From: Nitrospira moscoviensis
Lineage (GTDB): Bacteria; Nitrospirota; Nitrospiria; Nitrospirales; Nitrospiraceae
NCBI RefSeq assembly: GCF_001273775.1
Contig: NZ_CP011801.1
Coordinates: 2,086,001-2,150,000 of the forward strand
Direction of reading: 5' to 3'
Length of the DNA: 64,000 nucleotides
Shown: positions 1-9,185 of the stretch, one piece after another
How the letters are laid out: every line of letters starts with the position of its first letter
Position numbering within the stretch: the first letter of the stretch is position 1
Position numbers and translations under genes: made by a program
Notes under the pieces: generated by a model
Seen by the model: the letters and a program-made list of their open reading frames with translations, nothing else
The model's database searches: none
What the model was told of the DNA's origin: nothing

Positions 1-492
1 ATCGCCATCCTTCGTCGTCCGTAATTGCTGGAGGATCACTTCCCGGTCAAGCAAGTCCCGCACCAGCCGGTCAGCCGTGTGGGTCAACGCCTCGTTGGCA
101 TCTTCTAACGCCGGCGCGATCAATACGGCGTGGGCCCAGGAGCGATCCCGCGGAACCGCCGATTCCTGCAGCAGTTGGATCCAGGCCTTGCTGGAGGCCG
201 CCAGCTGGCTTTTCGGCGCCACGGCCAGGACCTTGCCGAAATATTTTTCAGCGACTTCGCGGCTTTCGTAAAGGCCCAGCAAGGCCCGCGTGAAGTACAC
301 GTGATCGCAAGAATTGGTCTCGCTGCATTTGGCGCCTAGGCTTTCTTGTTTTCTGGCAAGCGCTTGAAAAGCCTTCACTTCTCCGGGCTCTAATGAGAAA
401 TAGGGCTGATTCAGGGGAGTGGGCGATGTCCATGTCGCGCACCCGCCCAGCGTCATACATACAATGGTGAGCAGCCATGTCATTCGTCTCAT
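1..492 (-). CDS. QseG-like lipoprotein, 3' end off the window
   Basis: This reading frame stays open from an ATG at 492 to the window edge, giving at least 164 residues. It begins with a short hydrophobic signal ending in a lipobox (LGGC, Cys about residue 18), so the product should be a lipid-anchored envelope protein. The mature part is helical, with two Cys close together (AKCSETNSC) and a run like YFTRALLGLYESREVAEKYF. The ATG overlaps the stop of the upstream sensor kinase (ATGA), so the two are translationally coupled. A kinase followed by a lipoprotein is the layout of glrK-qseG-glrR in enterobacteria; a sigma-54-type response regulator gene would then be expected just beyond position 1. 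Family assignment is inferred from context and general resemblance. Confidence 0.75.
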   Translation of the reverse strand, partial: MRRMTWLLTIVCMTLGGCATWTSPTPLNQPYFSLEPGEVKAFQALARKQESLGAKCSETNSCDHVYFTRALLGLYESREVAEKYFGKVLAVAPKSQLAASSKAWIQLLQESAVPRDRSWAHAVLIAPALEDANEALTHTADRLVRDLLDREVILQQLRTTKDGD

Positions 493-2018
493 GCTGAGCC
501 TGCCCCTCCAGGCTTGGTCAACCGTAGGATAAACCGTACAGTCGTGCCCTTCCCCATCTCGCTTTCGATCCAAATCCGCCCGCCATGGGCTTCCACGACT
601 TTTTTGGCCAGCGCCAGCCCCAGGCCGCTTCCGGCGGACGTCTGTTTGGCCCTCGTTTTCCCCTGGTAGAAGCGTTCGAAGATATGCGGCAGATCTTCCG
701 GCGCAATGCCCGGTCCGGCGTCCGAGACGGCCACTTCCAATACTCCGGCCTTGAGGTCCGGCTTCATCTGCATCTTCACGATACCGCCCTCAGGACTGAA
801 TTTGAGGGCGTTCGACAACAAGTTATCGATGACCTGCTCGATGCGCGGCGCATCCGCCTTCACCCAGATCCGCTCGCCGGGATGTTCCAGTACCAGCTGG
901 ACGTGTTTGGAATCCGCCAGCAGCCGCACCTTGTTGACGGAGATGTCGGCCACGCGCCGCAGATCGACCGGCACGATGCGGTATTCCATCATCCCCGCTT
1001 CCATCTTCGATAAGTCGAGGATCGTGGAGATCAGGTGGATCAGCCGCCGGCTGCTGTCGGCCATGATGCGGAGCGTCGTCCGCTGCTCCTGCAGGAGCGG
1101 CCCGGGAATTTCATCGAGCAGCAGGTGGGTGCCTTCCTGGATCGAGGCCATCGGCGTGCGCAATTCATGGGAGACGTGCGCGAGAAACTCGGCCTTCATG
1201 TCATCCAATTCTTGCAGCTTCGTGCCCATCCAGTTGACTGTGTCGACCAGCTGTTTCAACTCGGCCGGCGCCGTAATCTGCAGCGGCACTCCGAAGTTGC
1301 CCTGCCCGATCTGTTTGATGTGGCTCTGCAGCTGGCGCAGCGGGCGCAAAATCGTATAGCTCGCGATGCCGGCGAGACCCAGCCCGAAGACGAGCGCGAC
1401 CAGCACCAGCTGCTCCGTGACCGCTTCGGCCTGCGCCGCGCTGGCCCGCGACTCGCTGACGCCGACGCTGATGCGGGCCTCGTGCAAATCCACGTAGCTT
1501 TGAATCGTCGAGGACATGCGGTCCATCAGCGCGTCGCGCCGATTGTCGTAGCCCGGCACGGGCGCCCGCGTCTTGTCGTTCACCAATTGGAACTCGTCAT
1601 GAAACAGGACCAGCCGTTCCTGCAGCAGGCGGCCGGTTTCCTGGAGCAAGCGGAGACCCTGCGGCGACGTTTCCTGCGAACGGAGGTGCTGCAGGCTGCG
1701 CTGGAATTCTTCCACCTCTTCGTTGAAATTCGTCAGGAATGCATTGTCCTTCGTCGCCATATATTTCTTTTCGCTGTTCAACTGCGCATAGAGCGAGCCG
1801 AGCAGGCGCTTCGCCGATTCGACCGCCGGGTAATGATAGGACGCCATCTCGGTGCTCATGGCGGTCAGTTGCCGCAGTTGAAACAACGCATAGAGATTCA
1901 CCCCTCCCATCACGGCGATAATCACCAGGGAAGTCAGGACCAAACGCCAAAAAATTGAAAGCCGCACGCTAATGTCCCTGGAACCAGCGATCGAAACGAG
2001 AAGTGTAGGTAAAGCCAT
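489..2018 (-). CDS. Membrane sensor histidine kinase, GlrK/QseE-like
   Basis: A 509-residue two-component sensor kinase. Visible parts in order are TM1 (about 23-46), a roughly 155-residue periplasmic helical domain, TM2 (about 203-223), a HAMP linker (about 225-250), a HisKA phosphoacceptor (HVSHELRTP, His284), then an HATPase_c domain with N box (NLLSNALKF), G1 (DAGPGI), F box (IFERFYQG) and G2 (GSGLGLALAKK). It should autophosphorylate on His284 and pass phosphate to a response regulator that is not in the window. An in-frame stop sits directly before the ATG at 2018, and AAGGGG lies upstream; a GTG at residue 18 with GGGA before it is an alternative start. The overlapping downstream lipoprotein gene supports a GlrK/QseE-type assignment. 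Confidence 0.88.
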   Translation of the reverse strand: MALPTLLVSIAGSRDISVRLSIFWRLVLTSLVIIAVMGGVNLYALFQLRQLTAMSTEMASYHYPAVESAKRLLGSLYAQLNSEKKYMATKDNAFLTNFNEEVEEFQRSLQHLRSQETSPQGLRLLQETGRLLQERLVLFHDEFQLVNDKTRAPVPGYDNRRDALMDRMSSTIQSYVDLHEARISVGVSESRASAAQAEAVTEQLVLVALVFGLGLAGIASYTILRPLRQLQSHIKQIGQGNFGVPLQITAPAELKQLVDTVNWMGTKLQELDDMKAEFLAHVSHELRTPMASIQEGTHLLLDEIPGPLLQEQRTTLRIMADSSRRLIHLISTILDLSKMEAGMMEYRIVPVDLRRVADISVNKVRLLADSKHVQLVLEHPGERIWVKADAPRIEQVIDNLLSNALKFSPEGGIVKMQMKPDLKAGVLEVAVSDAGPGIAPEDLPHIFERFYQGKTRAKQTSAGSGLGLALAKKVVEAHGGRIWIESEMGKGTTVRFILRLTKPGGAGSA

Positions 2019-2161
2019 ACACTATTTCACCCCTTGGCTCAAGCACTACTATTTTCTGTTACATCGGAAGCGTGTCGAATCCCCCGAGGCAGCTCGGATC
2101 TGCGCCGCACGGAACCGGTGACTGACGGGGCTCCGAAGCGCGTCGCCGGTCAACTGTCCGC

Positions 2162-2992
2162 CTAGCGATCGACATTCACTTGGCGCGCAAAGAGCCGTTG
2201 TCGCCGTGACGTTCCATGCAGCAATGCAAAGAGGTGGCCGCGGAACAACAGAATCGCCATCGCGACCGGTGGGGTGAGCAGGAGGACGAGCAGCCACTGC
2301 ACGTCAGGCTGAATCCCGATATAGGTCATCCAGCCGCCCAACAGCGTGAACGGCAGAATGAGGATCTGAAAAAAATCCAGCCCCGCGCCGCGGCCCACGC
2401 GCCCGGAGAGGGCGAAAAACTCCCGCAAGCCGGCGGGTGACAGCACGATCGGCAGAATCAGCACCACAAAGGGCAGAAACCATTCGATCCAATGTTCCAG
2501 GACAAAATCGTAGGAGGATTTGAACACGTCCAGCGGCGAATCGTGGCGGACCTGGTAGATGACCTCGGGCGCGGGATTGAGCAACAGAAAGGCCAGCAGG
2601 AAGACCGCCGATGAAAGGAACTGGCCGTAGGGATTGTTCTGCGCGCCCATCTCGAGGGCCATCATCGGGAGCCACAGCACGAAGCCGACGCCGATCACAT
2701 CCCAGAAATAATGGCCAAAGCTTTCCGTCACGTCTTGCACCGTGATGGTCCGGGAGGCGCTCAACGCCTGCTCGATGAGGCGCAAGGTGGCGCCCACGAG
2801 CAGCGCGTTCGCCGCGCCAAGCAGGAAGCCGCCGGCGATGCCCAGGGGAGCCGCGATGCGGGTTGCGGCCACGAACAGGAGGGCAAAGACGACCAACGCG
2901 ACAATGCCGATCAGACCGCGACGCAGAGAGCGACCGGTGGCGCGCAGCGCTTGGCGGTAGAGATCCAGCATGACCGACAGATCGTTCAACAT
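2162..2992 (-). CDS. Polytopic inner-membrane protein of unknown function
   Basis: A 276-residue protein with several long hydrophobic segments ([101 protein letters not shown]), so about six to seven membrane spans and no recognisable catalytic motif. The ATG at 2992 was preferred over the one at 3061 because the extra 23 residues are polar and lie in the clpB promoter region. It is upstream of, and co-directional with, the sensor kinase but separated from it by about 140 bp. I do not recognise a function. Confidence 0.72.
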   Translation of the reverse strand: MLNDLSVMLDLYRQALRATGRSLRRGLIGIVALVVFALLFVAATRIAAPLGIAGGFLLGAANALLVGATLRLIEQALSASRTITVQDVTESFGHYFWDVIGVGFVLWLPMMALEMGAQNNPYGQFLSSAVFLLAFLLLNPAPEVIYQVRHDSPLDVFKSSYDFVLEHWIEWFLPFVVLILPIVLSPAGLREFFALSGRVGRGAGLDFFQILILPFTLLGGWMTYIGIQPDVQWLLVLLLTPPVAMAILLFRGHLFALLHGTSRRQRLFARQVNVDR

Positions 2993-3065
2993 GCGGGGTA
3001 CCCTAGTCGGGATCGCCGGACAGGTCAAGAGTCGGCCACCGGAGGCGAAAGATCGAGCCATACGG

Positions 3066-3093
3066 TTGACTTACCGGGTCGCGTGCTTATCAC
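3066..3093 (+). promoter_or_regulatory. Possible clpB promoter
   Basis: TTGACT (3066-3071) and TATCAC (3088-3093) are separated by 16 bp, with about 40 nt from the expected start to the clpB ATG. The -10 match is weak. I could not make out a clear heat-shock sigma-32 promoter or a complete CIRCE element here. Confidence 0.35.
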
Positions 3094-3139
3094 GTCCCTT
3101 AGCACTTCTTCATCTACAGCGCCCGCGGGGGACCTCTTT

Positions 3140-5737
3140 ATGGATATGAACCGGATGACAATCAAGTTACAGGAAGCGCTGCAAACCGCCTCGTCGCATG
3201 CGCAGCGGAGAAGCCATCAGGGAATCGACGTGGAACATCTGCTCCTGGCCCTGCTCGAGCAGGAAGGCGGCACCGCTCCGGCTTTGCTGGAGCAGGCCGG
3301 CGTGGCCCTTCCCGCCGTCCGGCAGGCGGCCGAGCAGGCGCTCGCCAAGCTTCCGCAAGTTCAGGGAGCGGGTGCGGGACCGGGTCAAATCCACATCGCG
3401 AATCGGCTGGCCCAAGTTCTGGCGAAAGCCGAAGACGAGCAAAAGCAGCTGAAAGACGACTACCTGAGCGTCGAGCATATCCTGCTGGCGATGGCGCAGG
3501 AGGGCGGCGTCTTCAAGAAGCTTGGGCTCACCCGAGACCGGTTGTTGGCCGGGTTGCAGCACGTGCGGGGCAACCAGCGTGTGACCAGCCAGGACCCGGA
3601 AAGCACCTATCAGGCGCTCGAAAAATACGGACGGGACCTCACCAATCTCGCCGGTCAGGGCAAGCTCGACCCAGTGATCGGCCGCGACGATGAAATCCGG
3701 CGGGTGATCCAAATTCTCTCCCGCCGCACCAAGAACAATCCCGTGCTCATCGGCGAGCCGGGCGTGGGAAAAACGGCCATCGTCGAAGGGCTGGCGATCC
3801 GGGTCGTCAAGGGCGACGTGCCGGAAGGGCTCAAAAACAAGAAAGTCGTCGCCCTCGACATGGGATCGCTGGTCGCCGGCGCCAAGTACCGCGGCGAGTT
3901 CGAAGAGCGGCTCAAAGCCGTCCTGAAGGAAATCCAGTCTTCTCAGGGGCAGATTCTCCTGTTCATCGACGAGCTGCACACCGTGGTCGGAGCCGGCGCC
4001 GCCGAGGGCGCGATGGACGCGGCCAATCTCTTGAAGCCGATGCTTGCGCGCGGCGAATTGCATTTGATCGGCGCGACGACGTTGGACGAGTATCGCAAGC
4101 ACATCGAAAAAGACGCCGCGTTGGAACGCCGGTTCCAGACCGTCTTCGTCGATCAGCCGTCCGTCGAAAACACCATTTCCATTTTGCGCGGGCTCAAAGA
4201 ACGGTACGAGGTCCACCACGGCGTGCGGATCAAGGACAGCGCGCTCGTCGCGGCAGCGAAGCTCTCGCATCGTTACATCGCCGATCGGTTTCTCCCGGAT
4301 AAGGCCATCGACCTGGTGGACGAAGCCATGGCCCGGTTGCGCACCGAGATCGACAGCATGCCGGCGGAACTGGACGAAGTCTCGCGTAAGGTTTTACAAC
4401 TCGAAATCGAGCGGGAAGCGCTGCGCAAGGAAAAGGACGAGGCCAGCGCCGCCCGCCTGACGGCCTTGGAAGCCGAGTTGGCCGACAAGCAGCGCGATCT
4501 GCAGGCGCTCAAGACCCGGTGGGAATCCGAAAAAGTGTCGGTCTCCCGCCTGCGCAAGATCCGTGAGGCGATCGAGGAGACCAAACTCAAGATCGAGCAG
4601 GCCGAGCGGGCCTACGATCTCAACCGCGTGGCCGAGCTGCGCTACGGCGAATTGCCGCGGCTGGAGCGCGAGTTGGCGCTGGAACAGGAACATCTGGGCA
4701 AAAAGCAGGACGGCGGCGCCAAACTCCTGAAGGAAGAGGTCGACGAGGACGAGATCGCCGCGGTCGTCAGCCGCTGGACCGGCATTCCGGTGTCCCGCCT
4801 GATGGAAGGCGAAACCGAAAAACTGCTCAAGCTCGAAGAGCTGCTGCACCAGCGCGTCGTCGGGCAGGATCAAGCCGTGCGGGCGGTGGCGGACGCCGTG
4901 TTGCGCGCGCGCTCCGGCATCAAGGACCCGAACCGGCCTATCGGCTCCTTCCTCTTTCTCGGTCCGACCGGCGTCGGAAAAACGGAGTTGGCCCGGGCGC
5001 TCGCCGCCATCCTGTTCGACGACGAAGCCAACATGGTCCGCATCGACATGTCGGAATATATGGAAAAGCACACGGTCGCCCGTTTGATCGGGGCGCCTCC
5101 GGGTTACGTCGGCTACGAGGAAGGCGGGCAGCTGACGGAAGCGGTCCGGCGGCGGCCTTTCTCGGTGATTCTCTTCGATGAGATCGAAAAGGCGCACCAT
5201 GACGTGTTCAACGTGCTCCTGCAAGTGCTCGATGACGGACGATTGACCGACTCGCAGGGCCGGACGGTGGATTTCAAGAACACCGTGCTGATCATGACGT
5301 CGAACATCGGCAGCCCGCAGATTTTCGAAGCCCAACAACGGGGCGCTTCGTATGACGAGATGCGCACGGTGGTGACGGCGGAGCTGCGCCAGCATTTCCG
5401 GCCGGAGTTCCTGAACCGGGTCGACGAGATCGTGGTCTTCCATCCCTTGGGGACGGAGCATCTCGTCAAGATCGTCGAGATCCAGCTGGAGCGCCTGCGC
5501 GCGCGCCTGGCGGAGCGGCGCATCGCCCTGTCGCTCACGCCGGCTGCGCTACGGCGGCTGGGAGAGCGCGGCTACGATCCGGTCTACGGAGCGCGGCCGC
5601 TGAAGCGGTTGATTCAACAAGAGTTGGAGACGCCGATCGCGCGAATGCTGGTGAAGGGAGAATTGCGGGACGGCGATACGGCGTCGGTCGACGTGAAGAA
5701 CGGCGGGATCGTGATCGTGCCGACGGTGACGGCGTAG
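3140..5737 (+). CDS. clpB: ATP-dependent disaggregase ClpB
   Basis: An 865-residue Hsp100 chaperone, the normal length for ClpB. It has an N-terminal repeat domain (starting [14 protein letters not shown]), a first AAA module with Walker A GEPGVGKT (about 204-211) and Walker [10 protein letters not shown], a long coiled-coil middle domain (about 400-525, rich in Glu/Lys heptads), and a second AAA module with Walker A GPTGVGKT (about 608-615) and [11 protein letters not shown]. There is no IGF/L ClpP-binding loop, as expected for ClpB. It works with DnaK to pull apart protein aggregates in the cytoplasm. The ATG at 3140 was chosen because it aligns with the usual ClpB start; the frame is open further upstream, but that part is low-complexity promoter DNA. 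ATG at 3146 is a second option. Confidence 0.97.
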   Translation: MDMNRMTIKLQEALQTASSHAQRRSHQGIDVEHLLLALLEQEGGTAPALLEQAGVALPAVRQAAEQALAKLPQVQGAGAGPGQIHIANRLAQVLAKAEDEQKQLKDDYLSVEHILLAMAQEGGVFKKLGLTRDRLLAGLQHVRGNQRVTSQDPESTYQALEKYGRDLTNLAGQGKLDPVIGRDDEIRRVIQILSRRTKNNPVLIGEPGVGKTAIVEGLAIRVVKGDVPEGLKNKKVVALDMGSLVAGAKYRGEFEERLKAVLKEIQSSQGQILLFIDELHTVVGAGAAEGAMDAANLLKPMLARGELHLIGATTLDEYRKHIEKDAALERRFQTVFVDQPSVENTISILRGLKERYEVHHGVRIKDSALVAAAKLSHRYIADRFLPDKAIDLVDEAMARLRTEIDSMPAELDEVSRKVLQLEIEREALRKEKDEASAARLTALEAELADKQRDLQALKTRWESEKVSVSRLRKIREAIEETKLKIEQAERAYDLNRVAELRYGELPRLERELALEQEHLGKKQDGGAKLLKEEVDEDEIAAVVSRWTGIPVSRLMEGETEKLLKLEELLHQRVVGQDQAVRAVADAVLRARSGIKDPNRPIGSFLFLGPTGVGKTELARALAAILFDDEANMVRIDMSEYMEKHTVARLIGAPPGYVGYEEGGQLTEAVRRRPFSVILFDEIEKAHHDVFNVLLQVLDDGRLTDSQGRTVDFKNTVLIMTSNIGSPQIFEAQQRGASYDEMRTVVTAELRQHFRPEFLNRVDEIVVFHPLGTEHLVKIVEIQLERLRARLAERRIALSLTPAALRRLGERGYDPVYGARPLKRLIQQELETPIARMLVKGELRDGDTASVDVKNGGIVIVPTVTA

Positions 5738-5739
5738 GT

Positions 5740-6165
5740 TCAGCCCAGCTTCACCGGCCCACCGTTCGCGTCCTGGTTGAGACCACTCTTCTGCTGCTTG
5801 TCCACTTTCCATTCCTTCGGGGTCACTTGGAACAAGTGGCCCTTCATCGTATGGAACTCGCCTTTGGTCCAGGCCACGACATGGGGCGCCTTCAGCTCCA
5901 TCTGCAGGAGCGTCTTGCCGGAGGCGGCTTCCTTGATCGCCACGCTCTGCGGGGTTTTCGTGAGATCGTAGGCCCGCCGCTCATTGAACATCATCGTGCT
6001 GTCCACGACTTTGGCGAGCATCTTCCCGCCGCCGTCGAACAGCGCAAAGTTGACGAGCAGCGCGCCTGTGGAAGGATGCTGCGCGACCTGAATTTGCGGC
6101 ACGCCCTCGATCTCGATCGTGCCGTCCGAGTTGCGATACAGGTTCGATCCGACTTCGACGTCCAT
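5740..6165 (-). CDS. Hypothetical cytoplasmic protein
   Basis: A 141-residue protein with no signal peptide or membrane span. The composition suggests a small beta-rich fold (GTIEIEGVPQIQVAQHP, LLVNFALFDGGGKMLAKVV, LFQVTPKEWKV). A clear GGAGG about 9 nt before the ATG supports the start. It is convergent with clpB, with only 2 bp between the stops. I do not recognise the family; the mix of short strands and the phrase NSDGTIEIEG could fit a receptor or antigen-like beta domain, but that is a guess. Confidence 0.7.
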   Translation of the reverse strand: MDVEVGSNLYRNSDGTIEIEGVPQIQVAQHPSTGALLVNFALFDGGGKMLAKVVDSTMMFNERRAYDLTKTPQSVAIKEAASGKTLLQMELKAPHVVAWTKGEFHTMKGHLFQVTPKEWKVDKQQKSGLNQDANGGPVKLG

Positions 6166-6247
6166 CTCCGTGTGCCCTCCAAGTGCAACAAGTACGATGT
6201 GGTGATTGGGCGATTCGGTGAAGTTCAGAGGCCGGCAATCACCCCAT

Positions 6248-6463
6248 TCACGATTTTTTGATCCGGTCCAAAATCAGCGCGATGCAGCCGCCCAAGAGGC
6301 CGCCGCCCATCGTGGTGGTGAGCAGCTCCACCAGCTTCAATTCCCACACCGAGCCCTGACTCTGCATGATGTCGCGGATGCCGCCCTGCAGCATGATGAC
6401 GGCCAGCGCCATCGTCGCGCCCACCACGAACCACCAGAGAAAGACTTTTAGGGTCGGCGGCAT
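6248..6463 (-). CDS. Small two-span membrane protein
   Basis: A 71-residue protein with two hydrophobic helices (VFLWWFVVGATMALAVIML and LLTTTMGGGLLGGCIALIL) joined by a short polar loop, and a basic C-terminus (DRIKKS). The ATG at 6463 is preferred over one at 6553 because the upstream extension is made of a palindromic repeat element (6484-6614). Function unknown. It lies in the same orientation as the 141-residue gene downstream and may be co-transcribed with it. Confidence 0.6.
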   Translation of the reverse strand: MPPTLKVFLWWFVVGATMALAVIMLQGGIRDIMQSQGSVWELKLVELLTTTMGGGLLGGCIALILDRIKKS

Positions 6464-6483
6464 CGGTTGCTCAAATCCTCCTC

Positions 6484-6614
6484 GCAGCCTGTTCAAAAAG
6501 GCGGTCCAGCAAGGTGCGCGACGCGAGGAATAACGAGCGTCAAGTTTACGCACGGGCGCGAGATGGTGAGCGCCCGGTATTTCTCGCCGCCGGCGGACTT
6601 TCTCAACAGGCTGC
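6484..6614. repeat. Intergenic fold-back element with GCAGCCTGTT ends
   Basis: The unit starts with GCAGCCTGTT (6484-6493) followed by an A-run and ends with its exact reverse complement AACAGGCTGC (6605-6614). Inner segments are partly complementary too, so the element can fold as a long imperfect hairpin. It fills the gap between the comM stop (the TAG at 6614-6616 overlaps the end) and the small membrane gene. From memory, elements with these ends recur in Nitrospira-type genomes, but I cannot search for copies. It may act as a terminator or as a non-autonomous mobile repeat. Confidence 0.6.
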
Positions 6615-8143
6615 TAGACGTCCGCGTTGCGGTCGAACGCCCGATATTGGATCGCTTCTCCGATATGGGCTGCGTCGATCTTATCGGAGCCGGCCAAATC
6701 GGCGATCGTCCGGGCCACCCGCAGAATCCGTCCATGGGCGCGGGCCGAGAGCCGCAGTCTCGTCATGGCCTGCTCCAGCAGATCCTGGGCCGGCTGATCG
6801 AGCCCACAATACCGCTTCACCTGGCGCGGCTTCAACTGTGCGTTGGTATAAATGCCGTCGTGGCGGTACCGCTGCCGTTGGCGGTCGCGGGCTGCCAAGA
6901 CCCGCTGCCTGATGGCTGCGGAGCCTTCCGAAGGAGGCAGCTCGCTGCGCAATTCCCGGACCGGCACCGGCGGCACGTCGAGATGGATATCCAGCCGGTC
7001 GAGCAACGGCCCGGACAGACGCGCCCGGTAACGGCGAATCTGCGTGACCGTGCAGACGCAGGGCCGCGAGCGGTCGCCGTAATAGCCGCAGGGACAGGGG
7101 TTCATCGCCGCCACCAGCATGAAGCGCGCAGGATAGCGCAGCGAGCCGCTCGCGCGCGTGAGGGTGACATGGCCGTCTTCTAAGGGTTGCCGCAGCCCTT
7201 CGAGGACCGGTCGCTTGAATTCCGGCGATTCATCGAGAAACAGCACGCCGTTGTGGGCCAACGAGACTTCACCCGGCTTCGGCACGGTCCCTCCGCCGAC
7301 TAAGCCGGCGTCGGAAATGCTGTGGTGTGGAGCGCGAAAGGGTCGTGTGGTCAGCAGCGGCCGGTCCGGCATCAGTTGCCCGGCCACGCTGTGGATGCGG
7401 GTGGTTTCAATCGCTTCGTCCAATTCCAACAACGGCAGCACCGAGGGAATGCGGCGAGCCAGCATCGTCTTGCCGGACCCCGGCGGCCCGACCATGAGGA
7501 TGTTGTGGCCCCCGGCCGCCGCGACTTCGATCGCCCGCTTGGCATGGTCCTGCCCGCGCACGTCGGCGTAATCGTCATCGTCCGCCGGCCTGGCCGCTTC
7601 CAGCAGATGGCCATTGAACGGGCTGGGGATCAAGACCTGTTGTCCCTTCAGAAACTCCACCGCCTCCGGCAAGGTATGGATGGGATAGGCGGACAGACCT
7701 TCCACCAGCGAGGCCTCCGCCGCGTTCTCAGCCGGGAGCAGGAGGTCATGGCCCTTCCGGCAAGCCAGCCCGAACGACAAGGCGCCGGTGATCGGCTTCA
7801 CGCGGCCGTCCAGTGACAGCTCGCCGAGCAGCACGCGATGGTCCAGCATCGCCTGCGGAACCACCTCTTCGGCGACGAGGATGCCGACGGCGATGGCGAG
7901 GTCGAGCCCCGATCCCTCTTTCTTGATGTCGGCCGGCGCGAGGTTGACGGTAATGCGTTTGGCGGGAAAATGATAGCCGCTGTTCTTCAATGCCGAACGA
8001 ACGCGGTCGCGGCTTTCCTTCACGGTGGCGTCCGGCAGGCCGACCACCGAGAATTGGGGCAAGCCGCCGGAAATATCGACTTCGACATCGACCAGATGGG
8101 CATCGAGGCCGACCAGCGCCGCGCTGGTGACTTTGGCGAGCAT
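6614..8143 (-). CDS. comM: ComM/YifB family AAA ATPase
   Basis: A 509-residue Mg-chelatase-like ATPase. The N-terminal half has the YifB/ComM fold (VGLPDATVKESRDRVRSAL), followed by an AAA module with Walker A GPPGSGKT (219-226), Walker B LFLDE (301-305) and sensor segments. A four-Cys zinc-like cluster (NPCPCGYYGDRSRPCVC) and the C-terminal Mg-chelatase domain follow. In naturally transformable bacteria ComM is a hexameric helicase that drives branch migration of incoming DNA; in others the role is unproven. No other competence genes are visible nearby. Confidence 0.93.
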   Translation of the reverse strand: MLAKVTSAALVGLDAHLVDVEVDISGGLPQFSVVGLPDATVKESRDRVRSALKNSGYHFPAKRITVNLAPADIKKEGSGLDLAIAVGILVAEEVVPQAMLDHRVLLGELSLDGRVKPITGALSFGLACRKGHDLLLPAENAAEASLVEGLSAYPIHTLPEAVEFLKGQQVLIPSPFNGHLLEAARPADDDDYADVRGQDHAKRAIEVAAAGGHNILMVGPPGSGKTMLARRIPSVLPLLELDEAIETTRIHSVAGQLMPDRPLLTTRPFRAPHHSISDAGLVGGGTVPKPGEVSLAHNGVLFLDESPEFKRPVLEGLRQPLEDGHVTLTRASGSLRYPARFMLVAAMNPCPCGYYGDRSRPCVCTVTQIRRYRARLSGPLLDRLDIHLDVPPVPVRELRSELPPSEGSAAIRQRVLAARDRQRQRYRHDGIYTNAQLKPRQVKRYCGLDQPAQDLLEQAMTRLRLSARAHGRILRVARTIADLAGSDKIDAAHIGEAIQYRAFDRNADV

Positions 8144-8248
8144 CAGGCGAACCTTTCTGTGACCGGGAAGCCGCGGCGATTATAGGAAGTGTTCCGCAGT
8201 GGTTTCAAGAGAGACTTCTCGGCCGTAGCGGTGACGGGACGCACTCGG

Positions 8249-8254
8249 TATAAT
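8249..8254 (+). promoter_or_regulatory. Perfect -10 box next to a start codon
   Basis: TATAAT ends 7 nt before the ATG at 8262, so transcription should start at or within a base of the start codon and give a leaderless mRNA. No good -35 is visible at 16-18 bp and there is no Shine-Dalgarno sequence. Confidence 0.55.
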
Positions 8255-8261
8255 CGCGGCC

Positions 8262-8861
8262 ATGCGGCGCTCGTTACGACTCGTGCTGTGGTCCGTCGTC
8301 TTGTCCTGTTTCACGGTCGGCGCGGCTCAGGCGTCGATTCGGGTGATACAGGAGAGCGGCAAAGCTTCGAAGCCGCATGTGGGATCGGCCATGGCGGTCC
8401 TGGCGACACTGGCTCAGGCGCAAGTCCTTCCGCCGGAGCAGACGCCGGAAGCCAACCGGATCATCAAGTCGGTCATCCAGTTCCAATCGGCCTTTGCGAA
8501 AAGCCGCGATCAGGCCATTCATGACTTTGCGGCCCAGGCCCTCTCACTGAGGTACGGCGCGCAGGCGCCGGTGCTCATGGCGGAGTTCCAGTCGTCGGGC
8601 TGGACGGCGGCCGTATTGGAATCGCTGGCGGAAGCGGAGCCGCGGACGAGCGGCGAGCAACTGCAGGCCCTGGCCGCGGGCTTCGGCGAATTCAATCTCT
8701 CGACGAAGGATTTCCAGCAGTTCATGAGTTTGGTGCGGGCGGCGCGGCACTCACTGCAGGCGCGCGGCCTCACCTTCGAACAGGTCTACGCGGCGCACCG
8801 GCGAACGATGCCGGGCGCGCCGAACGAGCCGCAGGGCAAGCCGTCCGACGGACAGCTGTGA
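8262..8861 (+). CDS. Secreted alpha-helical protein, unknown function
   Basis: A 199-residue protein with a signal peptide (MRRSLRLVLWSVVLSCF..., cleavage about AQA/S at 24). The mature part is predicted mainly helical, with no Cys pair and no known motif, and the C-terminus is Pro/Gly-rich. The gene starts without an SD directly after a TATAAT box. It is followed after 15 bp by the RAM-domain gene and may be co-transcribed with it. I do not recognise the family. Confidence 0.75.
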   Translation: MRRSLRLVLWSVVLSCFTVGAAQASIRVIQESGKASKPHVGSAMAVLATLAQAQVLPPEQTPEANRIIKSVIQFQSAFAKSRDQAIHDFAAQALSLRYGAQAPVLMAEFQSSGWTAAVLESLAEAEPRTSGEQLQALAAGFGEFNLSTKDFQQFMSLVRAARHSLQARGLTFEQVYAAHRRTMPGAPNEPQGKPSDGQL

Positions 8862-8876
8862 ACAAGGAGGGATCGC

Positions 8877-9113
8877 ATGGCGACGAAGGCGTACATTCTC
8901 ATCAAAGTCAAGGCGGGCAAAACGAAGGACGTGGTGCAGGCGTTGAAGCGCCTCCCGGGAGTCGAACAGGCCCACTCCTGCTTCGGCCGTCCGGACATCA
9001 TCATGTTCATCAGCACGCAGGATGAACGGTCGTTATCGGATGTCGTGATCACGAAAATCCACTCGATCGAAGGCGTCGAGGAAACGGACACCCATATCGT
9101 GGCGGAGACATAG
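8877..9113 (+). CDS. Stand-alone Lrp/AsnC-type RAM (ligand-binding) domain protein
   Basis: A 78-residue protein that corresponds to the C-terminal regulatory domain of Lrp/AsnC factors without the DNA-binding half (AYILIKVKAGKTKDVVQALK ... GVEQAHSCFGRPDIIMFI ... ITKIHSIEGVEETDTHIV). Such proteins form oligomers that bind amino acids or other small molecules and usually act as sensors or partners of other proteins. AAGGAGG lies about 7 nt before the ATG. The partner is not evident from the neighbours. Confidence 0.85.
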   Translation: MATKAYILIKVKAGKTKDVVQALKRLPGVEQAHSCFGRPDIIMFISTQDERSLSDVVITKIHSIEGVEETDTHIVAET

Positions 9114-9131
9114 TTCGGCTGATGTGGCGAT

Positions 9132-9185
9132 CGAGTGATTGAGTGAAGAGGCGGGAACTTCGCGAAATCGTACTTCACCCACTCG
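9132..9185. terminator. Bidirectional hairpin between convergent genes
   Basis: CGAGTGATTGAGTGAAG (9132-9148) is matched by CTTCACCCACTCG (9173-9185), giving a stem with a short bulge. It separates the RAM gene from the convergent oxidoreductase and includes the oxidoreductase stop codon. The left arm is itself a repeat of a GAGTGA word, like the other word-repeat hairpins in this window. Confidence 0.5.

Noticed and set aside
3099..3107. TTAGCACTT before clpB as half of a CIRCE element
   Set aside because: The second half (GAGTGCTAA after 9 nt) is absent, so HrcA control is not supported.
2711..3139. N-terminal extension of ClpB
   Set aside because: The open frame continues upstream, but the residues are low-complexity and overlap the divergent membrane gene; the family start is at 3140.
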